A stretch of DNA of 7,418 bases, taken from contig DDZI01000036.1 in NCBI GenBank assembly GCA_002346305.1, forward strand, positions 8,337 to 15,754, written 5' to 3'. The DNA comes from Actinobacteria bacterium UBA3012. GTDB taxonomy: Bacteria > Actinomycetota > Actinomycetes > Nanopelagicales > Nanopelagicaceae. Numbering within the stretch: the stretch's first letter is position 1; each line of letters begins with the position of its first letter. Made by a program: the position numbers and the translations under genes. Under the pieces are notes generated by a model that was not told the origin of the DNA, searched no databases, and saw only the letters and a program-made list of their open reading frames with translations. Of the stretch, positions 7,099 through 7,418 are shown in pieces.

Positions 7099-7418
7099 GC
7101 CAACAATCCCTTCATCTGATGAGTTGGGAGTGCTGCAAGTGCTGCTGCTTCAACTTCGCGAACGATCATTTCACGATTAATTCCAAGTTTTTCATTACCA
7201 ATTTGCTCATGTAACTTCAAAATTGCATCCATCAACATCTCAGGACGTGGTGGGCAGCCAGGCAAGTAAATATCTACAGGTACAACATGATCTACGCCTT
7301 GCACAATTGCGTAATTGTTAAACATTCCACCAGAAGAAGCGCAAGCGCCCATTGCAATAACCCATTTAGGTTCTGCCATTTGATCATAAATCTGACGAAG
7401 GACTGGTGCCATCTTGTT
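7095..7418 (-). CDS. nuoB: NADH-quinone oxidoreductase subunit B (NuoB), C-terminal part, cut by the right edge
   Basis: NuoB (20-kDa / PSST family) carries the terminal 4Fe-4S cluster N2, which hands electrons to quinone. Only the last 107 codons are present. The frame is open to the right edge (Asn-Lys precede the Met at 7412), and KMAPVLRQIYDQM is an internal conserved stretch, so that Met is not the real start. Two of the four expected N2 cysteines are visible: one in MGACASSGGMFNNYAIVQG and one in YLPGCPPRPEM, at visible residues 26 and 55. The tandem-Cys pair lies in the missing N-terminal part. The tail after the conserved MDAILKLHEQI stretch (REMIVREVEAAALAALPTHQ) is variable in the family. 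The stop codon overlaps the GTG start of nuoC. With a usual length of about 160-185 residues, roughly 55-80 residues are lost beyond the edge. Confidence 0.97.
   Translation of the reverse strand, partial: NKMAPVLRQIYDQMAEPKWVIAMGACASSGGMFNNYAIVQGVDHVVPVDIYLPGCPPRPEMLMDAILKLHEQIGNEKLGINREMIVREVEAAALAALPTHQMKGLLA
7107..7112 (-). promoter_or_regulatory. Shine-Dalgarno AAGGGA deciding the GTG start of nuoC
   Basis: AAGGGA lies in the nuoB 3' end and is separated by 8 bases from GTG at 7098. Good spacing plus the GTGA overlap with the nuoB stop make this GTG the likely start although it is not ATG. Confidence 0.6.

Noticed and set aside
7410..7412. ATG as the start of a short 105-residue NuoB
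   Set aside because: The frame stays open to the window edge and the Met belongs to the internal conserved KMAPVLRQ stretch; the gene is cut by the edge, not short.
1..7418. Possible mobile element, CRISPR, tRNA, riboswitch or internal promoter
   Set aside because: Virtually every base is coding for complex I subunits. I saw no repeat array, tRNA-like fold, terminal inverted repeats or convincing -35/-10 pair in the visible junctions.

Overview
The window is a continuous, uninterrupted piece of a respiratory complex I (NADH:quinone oxidoreductase, nuo) operon, transcribed entirely from the minus strand. Read in the direction of transcription (right to left) it holds the 3' part of nuoB (cut by the right edge), complete nuoC, nuoD, nuoE, nuoF and nuoG, and the 5' part of nuoH (cut by the left edge). 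This is the standard bacterial nuoA-N order with nuoC and nuoD as separate genes. No mobile element, RNA gene, CRISPR array, terminator or foreign gene is visible.

The proteins look actinobacterial. NuoC carries an N-terminal GVSGTGDTSGYGG-type extension, NuoE has the long TRGP...GPATLLGLNKA-like C-terminal tail, NuoD has ELGALSP in place of the usual Asp-containing stretch, NuoF has HESCGKCTPCREGTWW, and NuoG has all four iron-sulfur sites including N7. All resemble remembered mycobacterial/streptomycete homologues. The DNA, however, is AT-rich (roughly low 40s percent G+C by eye on several lines) and extremely compact. A low-GC, streamlined actinobacterium, for example the freshwater acI / Nanopelagicales group, is the best guess; it is an inference and not proven by this window.

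Layout: nuoH start 1-797; nuoG 794-3154; nuoF 3154-4461; nuoE 4464-5093; nuoD 5093-6442; nuoC 6439-7098; nuoB end 7095-7418. Five of the six junctions overlap by 1 or 4 bases and the sixth (nuoE/nuoF) leaves 2 bases, so there is essentially no intergenic DNA and each ribosome-binding site lies inside the preceding gene. This points to one polycistronic message with coupled translation; its promoter would lie beyond the right edge, upstream of nuoA.

Together the genes cover the peripheral arm: the NADH-oxidising module (NuoE N1a, NuoF FMN and N3, NuoG N1b/N4/N5/N7), the connecting module (NuoB N2, NuoC, NuoD with the quinone pocket), and the first membrane subunit NuoH, which closes the quinone chamber. 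All cofactor-ligand residues expected in the visible parts are present, so the complex is predicted to be functional. I found no undescribed system here; the observations worth a second look are modest.
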